Positions 34,558 through 43,987 of a stretch of 64,000 nt of DNA are shown here, piece by piece. How positions within the stretch are numbered: position 1 is the first letter of the stretch; each line of letters begins with the position of its first letter. Under the pieces are notes generated by a model. That model ran no database searches, was not told where the DNA came from, and saw only the letters and a list, made by a program, of their open reading frames with translations. The DNA lies in assembly GCA_965218985.1 (NCBI GenBank), contig CBDCMP010000004.1:62001-126000 (forward strand). The letters are read 5' to 3'. The position numbers were made by a program, and so were the translations under genes. The DNA is from Pseudopedobacter sp965218985 (lineage in GTDB: Bacteria > Bacteroidota > Bacteroidia > Sphingobacteriales > Sphingobacteriaceae).

Positions 34558-35681
34558 AGAAGATTTTGTATACAGTTTTTTTTGCAATAACAATTTTATT
34601 TTTTGGCTGCAAAAAGAAAACCGAATTTGTGATCAATGGCACGGTGTCTAATATTGGAGAGGCCAAAAAAGTTTATTTATTTGTTGCAGACAGTTTAGGG
34701 CAGATGAGGCCCATAGATTCCACTTTTCTGAATGAAGATCAACATTTTAGTATAAAAGGGAAATCGCCACAGCCACAGTTCTATCAGCTATTAATCGGAC
34801 AGAGGTCTTATTTGGTGATTGCGGAGGATGGTAATGAAATAGCGTTCAAAGCTGATTTGGCGGATCCAGGTGCTGATTATGAATTAAAAGGTTCAGATGA
34901 ATCGGAGAAAATCACCGAATATAATAAGATCACTTCTGATTTCAGCCGTAAGACCGGAGCGCTTGCTGAGAAATACAGCAGGATGATCACAGCCAATTCC
35001 GGGAAGAAGGATGCGATCATTGCTGAATTCAATGCCAAATCTCAGGAGTTTTCGAAACCATTTTTAGAGAAATCATATCAGTTCATTGAGCATAATAAAA
35101 AATCATTGACTGCTTTTTTTGCAGCCAATATCATGATGGGCATGAATTCTTCGGCTTATGAGAATGAACTCATTGCCTATAGCAAGGAAGCTCACGAAGC
35201 TTTTCCTGATCATCAAGCTGTCACCGCTTTCGCTGATCAGATGGAAGCGGCCAAAAGAACAGCTATCGGTCAGCCAGCCCCAGAGATCATAGCCAACACC
35301 CCGGATGATCAAACATTGAAGTTGTCAGATTTTAAAGGTAAATACGTGCTGTTAGATTTTTGGGCTTCCTGGTGTGGTCCATGCAGGCAGGAGAATCCTA
35401 ACATCGTTAAGCAGTATGATTTATTCAAAGATAAGAATTTTACCATCTTCAGCTTCTCTTTAGATGACGATAAGCGCAGTTGGGAGCAAGCAATCAAGAC
35501 AGATCATTTAACCTGGAATCACGTTTCTGAATTGAAACAATGGGATGCTCCAACTGCGAGGTTATACAATATCAGTGCTATTCCAGCTTCTTTCCTCATC
35601 GATCCTCAGGGTAAGATTGTTGCAAAGAATTTACGTGGTGAAGAATTGCATGATTTTTTATCGGGTCATCTCACGGAATGA
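34554..35681 (+). CDS. TlpA-like thiol-disulfide oxidoreductase lipoprotein with DUF4369-like N-domain
   Basis: A 375-aa protein with a lipoprotein signal (FAITILFFGCKKK, with the lipobox cysteine at about residue 22). Residues about 25-120 resemble the DUF4369 domain that precedes many Bacteroidota thioredoxin-like proteins. A helical linker follows, then a thioredoxin/AhpC-TSA domain from about residue 243 with the redox motif WCGPC (about residues 273-277, in FWASWCGPCRQEN) and the cis-proline region AIPASFLIDPQGKI. It probably handles disulfides in exported proteins or cytochrome maturation. Its ATG overlaps the gatB stop (ATGA). Confidence 0.92.
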   Translation: MKKILYTVFFAITILFFGCKKKTEFVINGTVSNIGEAKKVYLFVADSLGQMRPIDSTFLNEDQHFSIKGKSPQPQFYQLLIGQRSYLVIAEDGNEIAFKADLADPGADYELKGSDESEKITEYNKITSDFSRKTGALAEKYSRMITANSGKKDAIIAEFNAKSQEFSKPFLEKSYQFIEHNKKSLTAFFAANIMMGMNSSAYENELIAYSKEAHEAFPDHQAVTAFADQMEAAKRTAIGQPAPEIIANTPDDQTLKLSDFKGKYVLLDFWASWCGPCRQENPNIVKQYDLFKDKNFTIFSFSLDDDKRSWEQAIKTDHLTWNHVSELKQWDAPTARLYNISAIPASFLIDPQGKIVAKNLRGEELHDFLSGHLTE

Positions 35682-35831
35682 ATCTGAACTCATGCAAAAG
35701 AATAAATAATTAACCTTATCTTGTTAAATTGCCAACTCACTGTTAAAAATCTGTAAATCTTAACAATTTATTAATAGCTTATTAACCAAAACGTGCATAA
35801 AACGCTATAAATTCGTAACAAATTAATTTTT

Positions 35832-36518
35832 ATGAATACCAGCAAGCCCAAAATTCTTATTGTAGATGATGAACCCGATATTCTTGAATTGATCGAGTAC
35901 AACCTTAAAAAAGAAGGCTATCAGGTTTTTACCGCCAGCAACGGGCAAGAAGCTGTTCAGGAGGCAAGAAAGGCACTTCCTGACCTGATCATTTTAGATA
36001 TCATGATGCCTAAAATGGATGGCATTGAGGCTTGCAGGATCATGAGAGCAATGCCCGAATTTAAAAACACGTTCATGGTGTTTTTGACAGCCAGGAGTGA
36101 GGAGTATTCAGAGATTGCCGGGTTTAATGTAGGTGCGGATGATTACATTGCCAAACCCATTAAGCCGAGAGCTTTGATCAGCAGGATCAACGCCATTCTT
36201 CGCAGAAATGCGCAAAATGAAGAAGTGGTTGACAATAAACTGGAGATTGGGGATTTAGTGATTGACCGGGAGGCTTTTCTGGTTTTTCAAGGGGGTAAAA
36301 AAGTTGTTTTGGCAAAAAAGGAATTTGAATTACTCTATCTTTTAGCCTCAAAACCTGGTAAAGTTTATACCCGGGAGGTCATTCTCAAAAATATATGGGA
36401 AGACTCTGTTGTAGTCACTAACCGGACCATTGACGTACATATCAGGAAACTGAGAGAGAAATTGGGCGATACCTACGTGACAACGGTAAAGGGTGTGGGC
36501 TACAAGTTTGAGATATGA
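35832..36518 (+). CDS. OmpR/PhoB-family response regulator
   Basis: A 228-aa response regulator. The receiver domain has acidic D12/D13, phosphoacceptor D56 (LIILDIMMPKMDG) and the conserved Lys in DDYIAKPI. The C-terminal winged helix has LLYLLASKPGKVYTREVIL and RTIDVHIRKLREKLG ... TVKGVGYKFE. In this family the partner sensor kinase is often encoded next to it, but here a 340-bp non-coding stretch and then a pseudouridine synthase follow, so the cognate kinase is elsewhere. The target is unknown. About 150 bp of AT-rich intergenic DNA precedes it. Confidence 0.93.
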   Translation: MNTSKPKILIVDDEPDILELIEYNLKKEGYQVFTASNGQEAVQEARKALPDLIILDIMMPKMDGIEACRIMRAMPEFKNTFMVFLTARSEEYSEIAGFNVGADDYIAKPIKPRALISRINAILRRNAQNEEVVDNKLEIGDLVIDREAFLVFQGGKKVVLAKKEFELLYLLASKPGKVYTREVILKNIWEDSVVVTNRTIDVHIRKLREKLGDTYVTTVKGVGYKFEI

Positions 36519-36705
36519 TCAAAAATCCAACTCCGGGGATATTAGCCTTCGGAGAGCGGCCATCATCATTTCTGTTTTCTTACTTTAATCCTTTTCCTGC
36601 CCCATATCAAGATTCAATAGGGCATTTATATTTAAAATTTGTAGTTTGATAGCCAGACTATGGTGCTTTCTAGTTCATAGCAATTTATATTAGAGGGGGA
36701 ATAGA

Positions 36706-36815
<110 letters not shown>

Positions 36816-36844
36816 ACTAGCTTGTCCATTAAGCTGATTAAATC

Positions 36845-36852
36845 TATCTTTG
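36845..36852 (+). promoter_or_regulatory. -7 box 6 bp before the RluA-family start codon
   Basis: TATCTTTG matches TAnnTTTG exactly. Six bases separate it from ATG 36859, so the transcript would have almost no leader. The same arrangement is seen at pcm (14937-14944). Confidence 0.45.
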
Positions 36853-36858
36853 CCTTTC

Positions 36859-37578
36859 ATGAAAATTCCGAAATTTCAAGATCTCATCATTTATCAGGAT
36901 GATCATCTGATGATAGTGAACAAACCCCCCTTTATCAGTTCTTTGGACGAAAGAGAAGGCGGAGAGATCAATATCCTTCGTCTGGCCAAACAATATCATG
37001 AGGATGCTCAGATCTGTCACCGGTTAGATAAAGAAACTTCAGGCGTCATGATCATCGCTAAAGATCCGGAAACTTACCGGTTTGTCTCCATGCAGTTTGA
37101 ACACAGAGCGGTGAAGAAAGTTTACCATGCCATAGTGGAGGGAACACGTGTTTTTGATGAACTGTTAGTTGATTTACCTATCCTTAATGCAGGCAAAGGG
37201 AATGTGATGATCAGCAGAAGTGAGGGTAAAAGAGCAGAGACCTATTTTAAGTCTTTACAATATTTTAAACATTATACCTTGATTGAGGCCCGGCCAGTCA
37301 CCGGGCGCATGCACCAGATCAGAATTCATTTGGCCACGCAAAGAGCTTCGATAGCGGGAGATGATATGTACGGAGGCAAGCCTGTTTTTCTTTCTCAAAT
37401 TAAACGTGGCTATCGCAGCAGTAAAAATGAAGAGGAACAACCTATTATGAAAAGGTTTGCTTTGCATTCCCGGGAGGTCACTTTTCGTATAGCAGAGCAT
37501 TCCTCAAAAACCTTCACAGCTGAATACCCGAAAGATTTTGGAGTGCTTTTGAAATTGCTGGAAAAGAATGATGGCTAA
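36859..37578 (+). CDS. RluA-family RNA pseudouridine synthase
   Basis: A 239-aa enzyme (ATG 36859; an in-frame TTG 9 bp upstream is less likely). The catalytic motif HRLDKETSGVMIIAKD is at about residues 54-69, with the nucleophile Asp in HRLD. YHAIVEGT and the ARPVTGRMHQIRIHLATQ motif follow. There is no S4 domain in front, so it is like the short RluA/RluC group. The exact target uridine (rRNA or tRNA) cannot be told from sequence. It converges on ung. Confidence 0.93.
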   Translation: MKIPKFQDLIIYQDDHLMIVNKPPFISSLDEREGGEINILRLAKQYHEDAQICHRLDKETSGVMIIAKDPETYRFVSMQFEHRAVKKVYHAIVEGTRVFDELLVDLPILNAGKGNVMISRSEGKRAETYFKSLQYFKHYTLIEARPVTGRMHQIRIHLATQRASIAGDDMYGGKPVFLSQIKRGYRSSKNEEEQPIMKRFALHSREVTFRIAEHSSKTFTAEYPKDFGVLLKLLEKNDG

Positions 37579-37617
37579 GGCTTTAAATTCTCTTTTGATG
37601 AATTGGCGTGTTTAGCA

Positions 37618-38292
37618 CTAAATCTGCCAGTCAATCTCTTTCTTTCCTGAATTTTTCAATATTTTATTCGTCTTACTAAAAGGTTTTGAACCAAAGAAGC
37701 CGGCATGGGCAGAGAATGGAGAAGGATGAGGAGATTTGATGACATGGTGCTTTTTAAGATCTATCAGAACTTCTTTGGCTTGAGCGAATTTCCCCCAAAG
37801 AATGAAAACCAGGTCGTTTTTTTTATCTGAAAGGGTTTTGATCACCTCATCAGTGAAGATCTCCCATCCTTGATCCTGATGGGAGCCAGCTTTTCCCGCA
37901 CTTACAGTTAACGAAGCATTTAAAAGTAACACGCCCTGTTTGGCCCAAGAACTTAAATCACCATGTTTGGGTGTGGCAAAACCAGTGATATCAGTTTCTA
38001 ATTCTTTGAATATATTCTGAAGTGAGGGTGGGGGTTTCACTCCTTTTTGTACGGAAAACGACAGACCATTTGCCTGGCCCATGCCATGGTAAGGATCTTG
38101 TCCAAGAATGACCACTTCAACCTCATCAAAGGGTGTGAGCTCAAATGCGTTGAAAATATCCTCTCCCTTTGGATAGATGATAGCGCCGTTTTTTCGCTCC
38201 TCCAGCAGAAAACTCTTGAGGTTCTTTATATAATCCTTTTCGAATTCATCTTTTAATACAGCCAGCCAGGAGGATTCTAATTTAACAGACAT
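37618..38292 (-). CDS. ung: Uracil-DNA glycosylase (family 1)
   Basis: A 224-aa repair enzyme (ATG 38292, MSVKLESSW) that removes uracil from DNA. The catalytic water-activating motif GQDPYHG has D66 as the general base. The DNA-intercalation loop HPSPFSAHAGFFGSKPFS is near the C-terminus. The motif KQGVLLLNASLTV and FILWGKFAQ are also family signatures. The upstream in-frame extension (22 residues) lacks similarity and is excluded. Divergent from the TPR-like gene. Confidence 0.96.
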   Translation of the reverse strand: MSVKLESSWLAVLKDEFEKDYIKNLKSFLLEERKNGAIIYPKGEDIFNAFELTPFDEVEVVILGQDPYHGMGQANGLSFSVQKGVKPPPSLQNIFKELETDITGFATPKHGDLSSWAKQGVLLLNASLTVSAGKAGSHQDQGWEIFTDEVIKTLSDKKNDLVFILWGKFAQAKEVLIDLKKHHVIKSPHPSPFSAHAGFFGSKPFSKTNKILKNSGKKEIDWQI

Positions 38293-38372
38293 ATTTCTTA
38301 GTTTGTATTGATTTAAAACACAAATAAACGGATATTTGCAGCCACTAAAATAAAACAATTAAATAAGTTGAT

Positions 38373-38933
38373 ATGCCAAATTTTATAAGAATCATTGTTG
38401 CTGCTGTATTTTTAGGTGCCGCCATCACTTTAATGGTGTTCTCTTTTTGGGGCTGGGGTATTTTACTGATTTTCTTGGCACTGATCATTTTTATTACATT
38501 TATTTTCAATGAGAGAATGTTGCTGGCTCAATGGTGGTTGAGAAAAGAGAACATGGATAAAGCCGAAAACACGTTGACTGGGATAAAAAACTATGAGAAA
38601 GAGCTATATAAAGGTCAGTGGGGCTATTATCATTTGTTAATAGGTCTGATTGAGTCCAGAAAATCTCCGATGAAATCTGAGAAATATTTTAAGAAGGCAC
38701 TGAGCATGGGTTTAACGATGGATCATAATATCGCTTTGGCAAATTTGAGTCTGGCAGGGGTGGAGATGGCCAAAAGAAACAAAAGAGAGGCGCAACGTTT
38801 ATTAAAAGAAGCCGAAAAGGCCGATAAAAACAAATTATTGGCTGACCAAATCAAAATGATGAAAGGTCAGATGTCCATGCTGGACAGAACCCAACAGGTG
38901 CGGGGTGGAAAAGGGAGCTATAGGCAGTTCTGA
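38373..38933 (+). CDS. Membrane-anchored TPR-like protein of unknown function
   Basis: A 186-aa protein. Two membrane segments are at about residues 5-45 (FIRIIVAAVFLGAAITLMVF and WGILLIFLALIIFITFIF). A helical soluble region follows that looks like two or three tetratricopeptide-type helix pairs (QWWLRKENMDKAENTLTGI, EKYFKKALSMGLTMDHNIAL, AKRNKREAQRLLKEAEKA). It ends in a basic/glycine tail. I recognise no enzyme motif. It stands alone, divergent from ung. TPRs suggest a protein-binding scaffold on the cytoplasmic membrane. Confidence 0.7.
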   Translation: MPNFIRIIVAAVFLGAAITLMVFSFWGWGILLIFLALIIFITFIFNERMLLAQWWLRKENMDKAENTLTGIKNYEKELYKGQWGYYHLLIGLIESRKSPMKSEKYFKKALSMGLTMDHNIALANLSLAGVEMAKRNKREAQRLLKEAEKADKNKLLADQIKMMKGQMSMLDRTQQVRGGKGSYRQF

Positions 38934-38980
38934 TAGCATTTAAAAAAGAAGTGACCAGAGAGCTATAAAATCACGCTCCT

Positions 38981-39190
38981 TTATTTTTCACTCAAATGAT
39001 CCATCCCTAAATCATCTTCAACACTTCTTTTACTGATGATGTCTTCTTCATCCTCCCAAATACGTTTAAAAAAAGTCTGTTCTGTTTGTATTCTTTTCAA
39101 TAAGGAATGGATGAAAGAAAGATCGAATTCGCTTTTATCTAATTTGATATGATATTCACGGTCGGTGATTTCAATTACTGAATTTCTCAT
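38981..39190 (-). CDS. Small hypothetical protein
   Basis: A 69-aa acidic protein (MRNSVIEITDREYHIKLDKS start). No signal peptide or membrane segment. Starts with a predicted beta hairpin, then a helix rich in charged residues (FIHSLLKRIQTEQTFFKRIW), and an acidic tail. There is no similarity I recognise. It is 160 bp downstream of lysS on the same strand and has a good ATG and no better frame on the other strand, so I accept it as real but with low certainty. Confidence 0.5.
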   Translation of the reverse strand: MRNSVIEITDREYHIKLDKSEFDLSFIHSLLKRIQTEQTFFKRIWEDEEDIISKRSVEDDLGMDHLSEK

Positions 39191-39350
39191 GTTGTTGACT
39201 TTTAAATGAATAGATTAGAATGCCGATTTTTCCAGCATTAACCGTACCATGCTTAAACGCTGGAATACTAAAATAAAAAACGCTGAATAACAAGGTGTTA
39301 AGCGGCCTTTAAATTATCATTAAGTTTATGCTTTTCCCAGTATTCATTTA

Positions 39351-41072
39351 TTAACATGAGAACCATTGCATCAGCTCTTCTTTTTGAGGCATGGCGATGT
39401 CCAGTTTCATCTTCTTCCGCATTCCACCTAGATCATTAAAAACCTTATTTGGATTAGCAGCTTTTAGTTCTTCCGGAGTGTTAAATCCCATTTTTCTTAG
39501 CACAGGTACCCATTCTTTAGCAATTCCCAAAGCGATGAAATCATCATCAGTATATACCTTGGCTTTTTTCTCAGGTCTCATTTGAGGGAAGAATAGCACT
39601 TCCTGGATACTTTGCTGGTTGGTCATCATCATCACCAGCCTGTCAATGCCAATTCCTAAACCTGAGGTTGGCGGCATCCCATATTCTAATGCTCTGATAA
39701 AATCATCGTCCATTGCCATAGCCTCATCATCGCCTCTGGCAGCCAATTTCAGTTGATCTTCAAAACGCTCTTTTTGATCAATGGCATCGTTCAGTTCTGA
39801 ATAAGCATTGGCTATCTCTTTTCCGTTCACAAACAGCTCAAAACGTTCCACCAACCCTTCTTTGTTTCGGTGCTTTTTAGCGAGAGGGGTCATCTCAATT
39901 GGATAATCGGTGATATAAGTCGGCTGAATCAATTCATGTTCCACCTTCTCGCCAAAAATGGCATCCACCAATTTCCCTTTCCCCATGGAAGCATCCACAG
40001 GTATGCCCATGGTTTTGCAAGTGTCTTTCAAACTGGCTTCATCCATTTTAGAAACATCCACGCCAGTGTATTTTAAAATCGAATCATACATAGAGAGCTT
40101 CTCGTAAGGCCCGGCGAAATCTATGGTGTGTTCACCAAGCTGAACAGTGGTTTTCCCATGAACTGCGAGGGTCACTTTTTCCAAACATTCCTCTACCATG
40201 GCCATCATCCAGATATAGTCTTTATAAGCCACATAAATCTCCATAGCGGTGAATTCCGGATTATGGGTCCTGTCCATCCCTTCATTTCTGAACATTTTAC
40301 CGAACTCATACACGCCGTCAAAACCGGCGACTATCAATCTCTTAAGATATAATTCATTGGCAATGCGCAAGAAAAGTGGCATGTCCAGGGTGTTGTGGTA
40401 AGTGTTGAACGGACGAGCCGCGGCACCACCATGCACTGCTTGCAAAATGGGGGTCTCCACTTCCATCCAGCCCTGCTCGTCAAAATAATTGCGCATGGTG
40501 CTGATGACCTTGGAACGTATTTTAAAAATCTCTTTAAATTCCGGGTTGACCGTTAAATCAACATAACGCATACGATAGCGCATCTCAGGATCAGTGAAAC
40601 CATCAAATATGTTGCCCTCCTCATCACGCTTGACCACCGGCAAAGGTTTCAATGATTTGGAAAGCACTTTAAATTCGGTGACGTGAACAGAGATCTCCCC
40701 AGTTTGTGTGGTAAAAACAAAGCCTTTCACACCAATGAAATCACCAATATCCAACAGCTTTTTGAAGACCGTGTTATATAAAGTTTTATCATTACCCGGG
40801 CAAACATCGTCACGTTTGATGTAAATCTGGATACGGCCGGTGGAATCCTGCAATTCTGCGAAAGAGGCATTTCCCATAATTCTACGGGTCATGATCCTAC
40901 CAGCTAAATGGATGTCTTTATAAGCGGTTTTGTCTCTTTCGTAGTTGGCTAAAATATCAGCCGCATGGGCATTCACTTCAAACGTTTCTGCCGGATAAGG
41001 ATTAATCCCTAAATTTCTCAACCCATTTAAAGACTCCCGCCTTTGTAACTCCTGTTCTGAAAGTGCACTCAT
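39351..41072 (-). CDS. lysS: Lysyl-tRNA synthetase (class II)
   Basis: A 573-aa enzyme that charges tRNA(Lys). The N-terminal OB-fold anticodon-binding domain is at about residues 55-160 (LAGRIMTRRIMGNASFAELQD). The class II catalytic core has motif 1, motif 2 (RNEGMDRTHNPEFTAMEIY, with its conserved FRNE element) and motif 3 (GLGIGIDRLVMMM). The C-terminal extension (about residues 500-573, VYTDDDFIALGIAKEWV ...) beyond motif 3 is present in Bacteroidota LysS but absent from E. coli LysS (505 aa). Confidence 0.97.
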   Translation of the reverse strand: MSALSEQELQRRESLNGLRNLGINPYPAETFEVNAHAADILANYERDKTAYKDIHLAGRIMTRRIMGNASFAELQDSTGRIQIYIKRDDVCPGNDKTLYNTVFKKLLDIGDFIGVKGFVFTTQTGEISVHVTEFKVLSKSLKPLPVVKRDEEGNIFDGFTDPEMRYRMRYVDLTVNPEFKEIFKIRSKVISTMRNYFDEQGWMEVETPILQAVHGGAAARPFNTYHNTLDMPLFLRIANELYLKRLIVAGFDGVYEFGKMFRNEGMDRTHNPEFTAMEIYVAYKDYIWMMAMVEECLEKVTLAVHGKTTVQLGEHTIDFAGPYEKLSMYDSILKYTGVDVSKMDEASLKDTCKTMGIPVDASMGKGKLVDAIFGEKVEHELIQPTYITDYPIEMTPLAKKHRNKEGLVERFELFVNGKEIANAYSELNDAIDQKERFEDQLKLAARGDDEAMAMDDDFIRALEYGMPPTSGLGIGIDRLVMMMTNQQSIQEVLFFPQMRPEKKAKVYTDDDFIALGIAKEWVPVLRKMGFNTPEELKAANPNKVFNDLGGMRKKMKLDIAMPQKEELMQWFSC

Positions 41073-41090
41073 TAATCTCTAAAATTTGGG

Positions 41091-41098
41091 CAAAAATA
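41091..41098 (-). promoter_or_regulatory. -7 box of the lysS promoter
   Basis: On the minus strand TATTTTTG matches TAnnTTTG exactly, 18 bp before the lysS ATG. No -33 TTG is clear. Confidence 0.5.
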
Positions 41099-41180
41099 AG
41101 CTTTTAAATCTTCATGTTAAAGTTTTAGGCTATTCGTTGAATTTTCATCTTTTTGGCTTCCACCCATGTTTTCCAACTCG

Positions 41181-41927
41181 TTAATTGAATTTCATCCCAC
41201 CCACATTAAACACTACACCAAGTGTGAACACCGAGTTGCCGGCGGTTAAAAAATCTCTATTCTTTAAACCAAAATTGCTCCCGCTGGTATATTGAATTTG
41301 AACAGTATCATTCAATTTTAAACGAGTGAAGAAAACAGGTTCTAGGAAATAATTGTCTTCGAGGGGCTGGGCAAGGTTGTTTCTGTCAAAATTAGTCATG
41401 CTTACATGGCTAAAACGGAAGATGGTACCATAATTCAGCGGGTAACTCTTTTTAAATAATTTGAGTGATTTTTTCTCCTTAGAACTATAATTTACCTGAA
41501 GGAAAAACTTTTTGAAACGGACTTCCTGTAGGTCTGCAGTGAAGCTGCCGTCGTCATGAAAAGTTCTATAAGTTCGGTCAGTTGTTCCTCTGCCCAACCC
41601 TGTATAAACCTCAAAGATTCTGCTGCCGTCTCCAAAAGTGGTGAAATAACCAACTCCACCCTCCACTAAATCCTGCCTGAAATCTTTCCTGTTTTTATTC
41701 TTATTGATGAATGAAGCATTGAATAGCACCCCAACGTGGTCTGCTGCTGCATATGCGGTGTTCAAACTCACATCTCCTTTTAATGAAACATGACCAGAAC
41801 CATGAAACTCACCTTTTGCACTTAGCATGGGGCTATTTGGGACATTAGGCATATAAACTGATGAGCAGGAGGTTAAAACTAACAGAAATAAAATGGATGG
41901 AATAAATTTAACAGCTTTTGTATGCAT
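41181..41927 (-). CDS. Lipoprotein with beta-rich body, function unknown
   Basis: A 248-aa lipoprotein: signal peptide with lipobox LTSC (residues 18-21; FLLVLTSCSS). The body is strand-rich with repeated aromatic-ended strands (YFLEPVFFTRLKLN, NSVFTLGVVFNVGGMKF), as in a small outer-membrane barrel. It starts after the lipobox with SSVYMPNVPNSPMLSAKGEF, a phrase I recall from other Bacteroidota proteins without knowing a function. No operon partner is obvious; it precedes lysS by 108 bp on the same strand. Confidence 0.6.
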   Translation of the reverse strand: MHTKAVKFIPSILFLLVLTSCSSVYMPNVPNSPMLSAKGEFHGSGHVSLKGDVSLNTAYAAADHVGVLFNASFINKNKNRKDFRQDLVEGGVGYFTTFGDGSRIFEVYTGLGRGTTDRTYRTFHDDGSFTADLQEVRFKKFFLQVNYSSKEKKSLKLFKKSYPLNYGTIFRFSHVSMTNFDRNNLAQPLEDNYFLEPVFFTRLKLNDTVQIQYTSGSNFGLKNRDFLTAGNSVFTLGVVFNVGGMKFN

Positions 41928-42096
41928 AGAGGCTAAAACGCAAGAATTTGGGATTAAGTGCTTGTAAAAATATGATTTATTCTCTATTGTTTTTCATCCG
42001 GATTTAATTTTTAACGGCCATGAAACCTGTCTGCCGGCATAGAGGAGATCATAAGCAATGTTCATTACTGTTTGTTATTGGCATGCTCATGATGGT

Positions 42097-42750
42097 TCAT
42101 CCCATCAATTCTTTCATCAGTTTATCAAAATCTTGTTTTAACTGGCTATAGTTCTCTTCCAGGATGGTAATTCTGCTTTCCAATTCATTCACAGATTTTC
42201 TTGCTGGTTCTTCCATTAATTCCTCCTCATCCATTTCAGGTACTCCTTCCAAAAGGTGCATGTATCTTGCTTCTTTTTGTCCGGCCCTTCTTGGTAGCTG
42301 GATGATATAAGGTGGATCAGGACTTGATAAGGTCTCCAAGACTTCCTGAACCTCCTCTAAAGATTCAAATTCATATAATCTTCCGGAATTGGTGTTCAGT
42401 TCTCCCGGAGTTTGTGGACCTCTTAAGAGCAAAAGGCATATGACCGCAACTTGTGACGGAACAAGAGGAAATAGTATTGCAAAATTGTGTTTGTATTTTA
42501 CCACACGGCTTCCGCCACCAGTGGCAGTGGAGAGGAGCCCTTTCTTTTTCAAACCATCCAAAGCCAGGATTACAGTTTGTTCATCGTACTCAACAACAGG
42601 CTTTCTGGAGCTTTTCTGATTACAGGCAGCCGTTAAAGCATTCAAAGTCATTGGGTAATAATCAGGAGTGGTTTTACTTTTCTCCATCAGCGCACCCAGA
42701 ATACGTGATTCCGAAGCGTTCAATAGCGGCAAGCTTTGTGATAAATCCAT
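42097..42750 (-). CDS. YceH/DUF480 family protein
   Basis: A 217-aa protein of two winged-helix-like domains. Signatures are LNASESRILGALMEKSKTTPDYYPMTLNALTAACNQKSSR, with YYPMTLNALTAACNQKSSR (residues about 37-55) conserved, and VICLLLLRGPQTPGELN. The C-terminus forms a short coiled coil (ITILEENYSQLKQDFDKLMK). The family (E. coli YceH) has no firmly known function and may be DNA-binding. It follows the MFS gene by 36 bp on the same strand. Confidence 0.92.
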   Translation of the reverse strand: MDLSQSLPLLNASESRILGALMEKSKTTPDYYPMTLNALTAACNQKSSRKPVVEYDEQTVILALDGLKKKGLLSTATGGGSRVVKYKHNFAILFPLVPSQVAVICLLLLRGPQTPGELNTNSGRLYEFESLEEVQEVLETLSSPDPPYIIQLPRRAGQKEARYMHLLEGVPEMDEEELMEEPARKSVNELESRITILEENYSQLKQDFDKLMKELMG

Positions 42751-42786
42751 TTCTAAAGATAATAGCTGATGAGGGGATATGAAAAC

Positions 42787-43929
42787 TTAAGCTATCATTT
42801 TATTTGCTTTAAATAACTTTCTTGAGATGGGAATGAACATAAAACCAGATATGGCGAAGAAGATAAAGGCGATTCTAAGGTTAAAGGCATGGGAGAGATA
42901 ACCAATTAATGGTGGGCCAATCAACATCCCAAAAATAGAGTAGGTAGCTACAATGGAGATTCCCATGCCTGCAGAATATTTTTCTGATTTCCCGGCAAGG
43001 CTCAATGTCATAGGAAAAATTGAGGCTATACCTATCCCCGTCATGGCAAAACCAATAATTGCCACCCAAAATATTGGAAACATGATAGAGACGGTTATTC
43101 CAAAAATGATTAAAGAGGAGCTGAAGACATAATTTGCCGCAAAACCAATTTTAGCGATTACCCAATCTGATGCGAACCTGAAAGTTGCCATAAAAATTAA
43201 AAAGGTAAGGTAACCGTAAGTAAAAATCGGGGTTTTTAAAACTTCTTTAAAGTAGATACCACTCCAATCATACATTCCTCCTTCGCAAATTGCAGCAAAG
43301 AAAGCCAACAGGCCTAAGCACAAGATATAAGGATCAGGCTTCCCTAAAATCAATTTATTTCCAGAAGTGGTTTTATCATTTCTGAGAACATAAGGATAAG
43401 AAATTATTGCCATGATCAATCCAAATAACCCTACCAAAATCAAATGTAAATGTATAGAGACCCTAAATGCCAAAAGAATTGAGGTAAGGCCAGAACCAAA
43501 GATGCCGCCTACACTCCATAAACCATGGAAACTACCTATGATAGGTTTGCTGAATTCTTTCTGAAGGTTTACCGCCTGAGTATTGATGGCAATATTCATC
43601 ACCCTCATTCCAAAAGCAAAAAAGAACAGGGAAATGCTTAAAACATAAATGTTTGAAGCAAGGCCAATTCCGATTAATGAAATAGCCTGTAAAATACAGG
43701 AAACGAGCATAGGGAATCGGCTATTGAATTTGGAAACTAAAATACCCGAAAGCGGCAACCCAAGTAATGAACCGATGGGTAAAATGAAAAGCAATGAGCC
43801 CAATTCCGCATCGTTCAATCCCAAAGAAGCCTTAATAGTAGGAATTCTAGAAGCCCAAGATGCAAATAGCAATCCGGAGAGAAAAAAGAATACTTTTAAA
43901 AAAATACGTTTTTTTGTTGAAGATATCAT
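42787..43929 (-). CDS. Major facilitator superfamily transporter
   Basis: A 380-aa protein with about 12 transmembrane segments (ATG 43929, MISSTKKRIFLKVFFFLSGL; a GTG 15 bp upstream is less likely). It begins FFLSGLLFASWASRIPTIKASLGLND, a sequence pattern typical of the YbjJ-like MFS subgroup. The rest alternates hydrophobic helices with a central loop at about residues 180-200. Substrate cannot be told. It leads a possible two-gene unit with yceH and follows the acyl-CoA ligase gene by 58 bp. Confidence 0.85.
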   Translation of the reverse strand: MISSTKKRIFLKVFFFLSGLLFASWASRIPTIKASLGLNDAELGSLLFILPIGSLLGLPLSGILVSKFNSRFPMLVSCILQAISLIGIGLASNIYVLSISLFFFAFGMRVMNIAINTQAVNLQKEFSKPIIGSFHGLWSVGGIFGSGLTSILLAFRVSIHLHLILVGLFGLIMAIISYPYVLRNDKTTSGNKLILGKPDPYILCLGLLAFFAAICEGGMYDWSGIYFKEVLKTPIFTYGYLTFLIFMATFRFASDWVIAKIGFAANYVFSSSLIIFGITVSIMFPIFWVAIIGFAMTGIGIASIFPMTLSLAGKSEKYSAGMGISIVATYSIFGMLIGPPLIGYLSHAFNLRIAFIFFAISGFMFIPISRKLFKANKMIA

Positions 43930-43987
43930 GTTATTAATCACCACAAATATCTTCTTTTGAAAGCTGATTTTTATTAAAAATTTAAAA

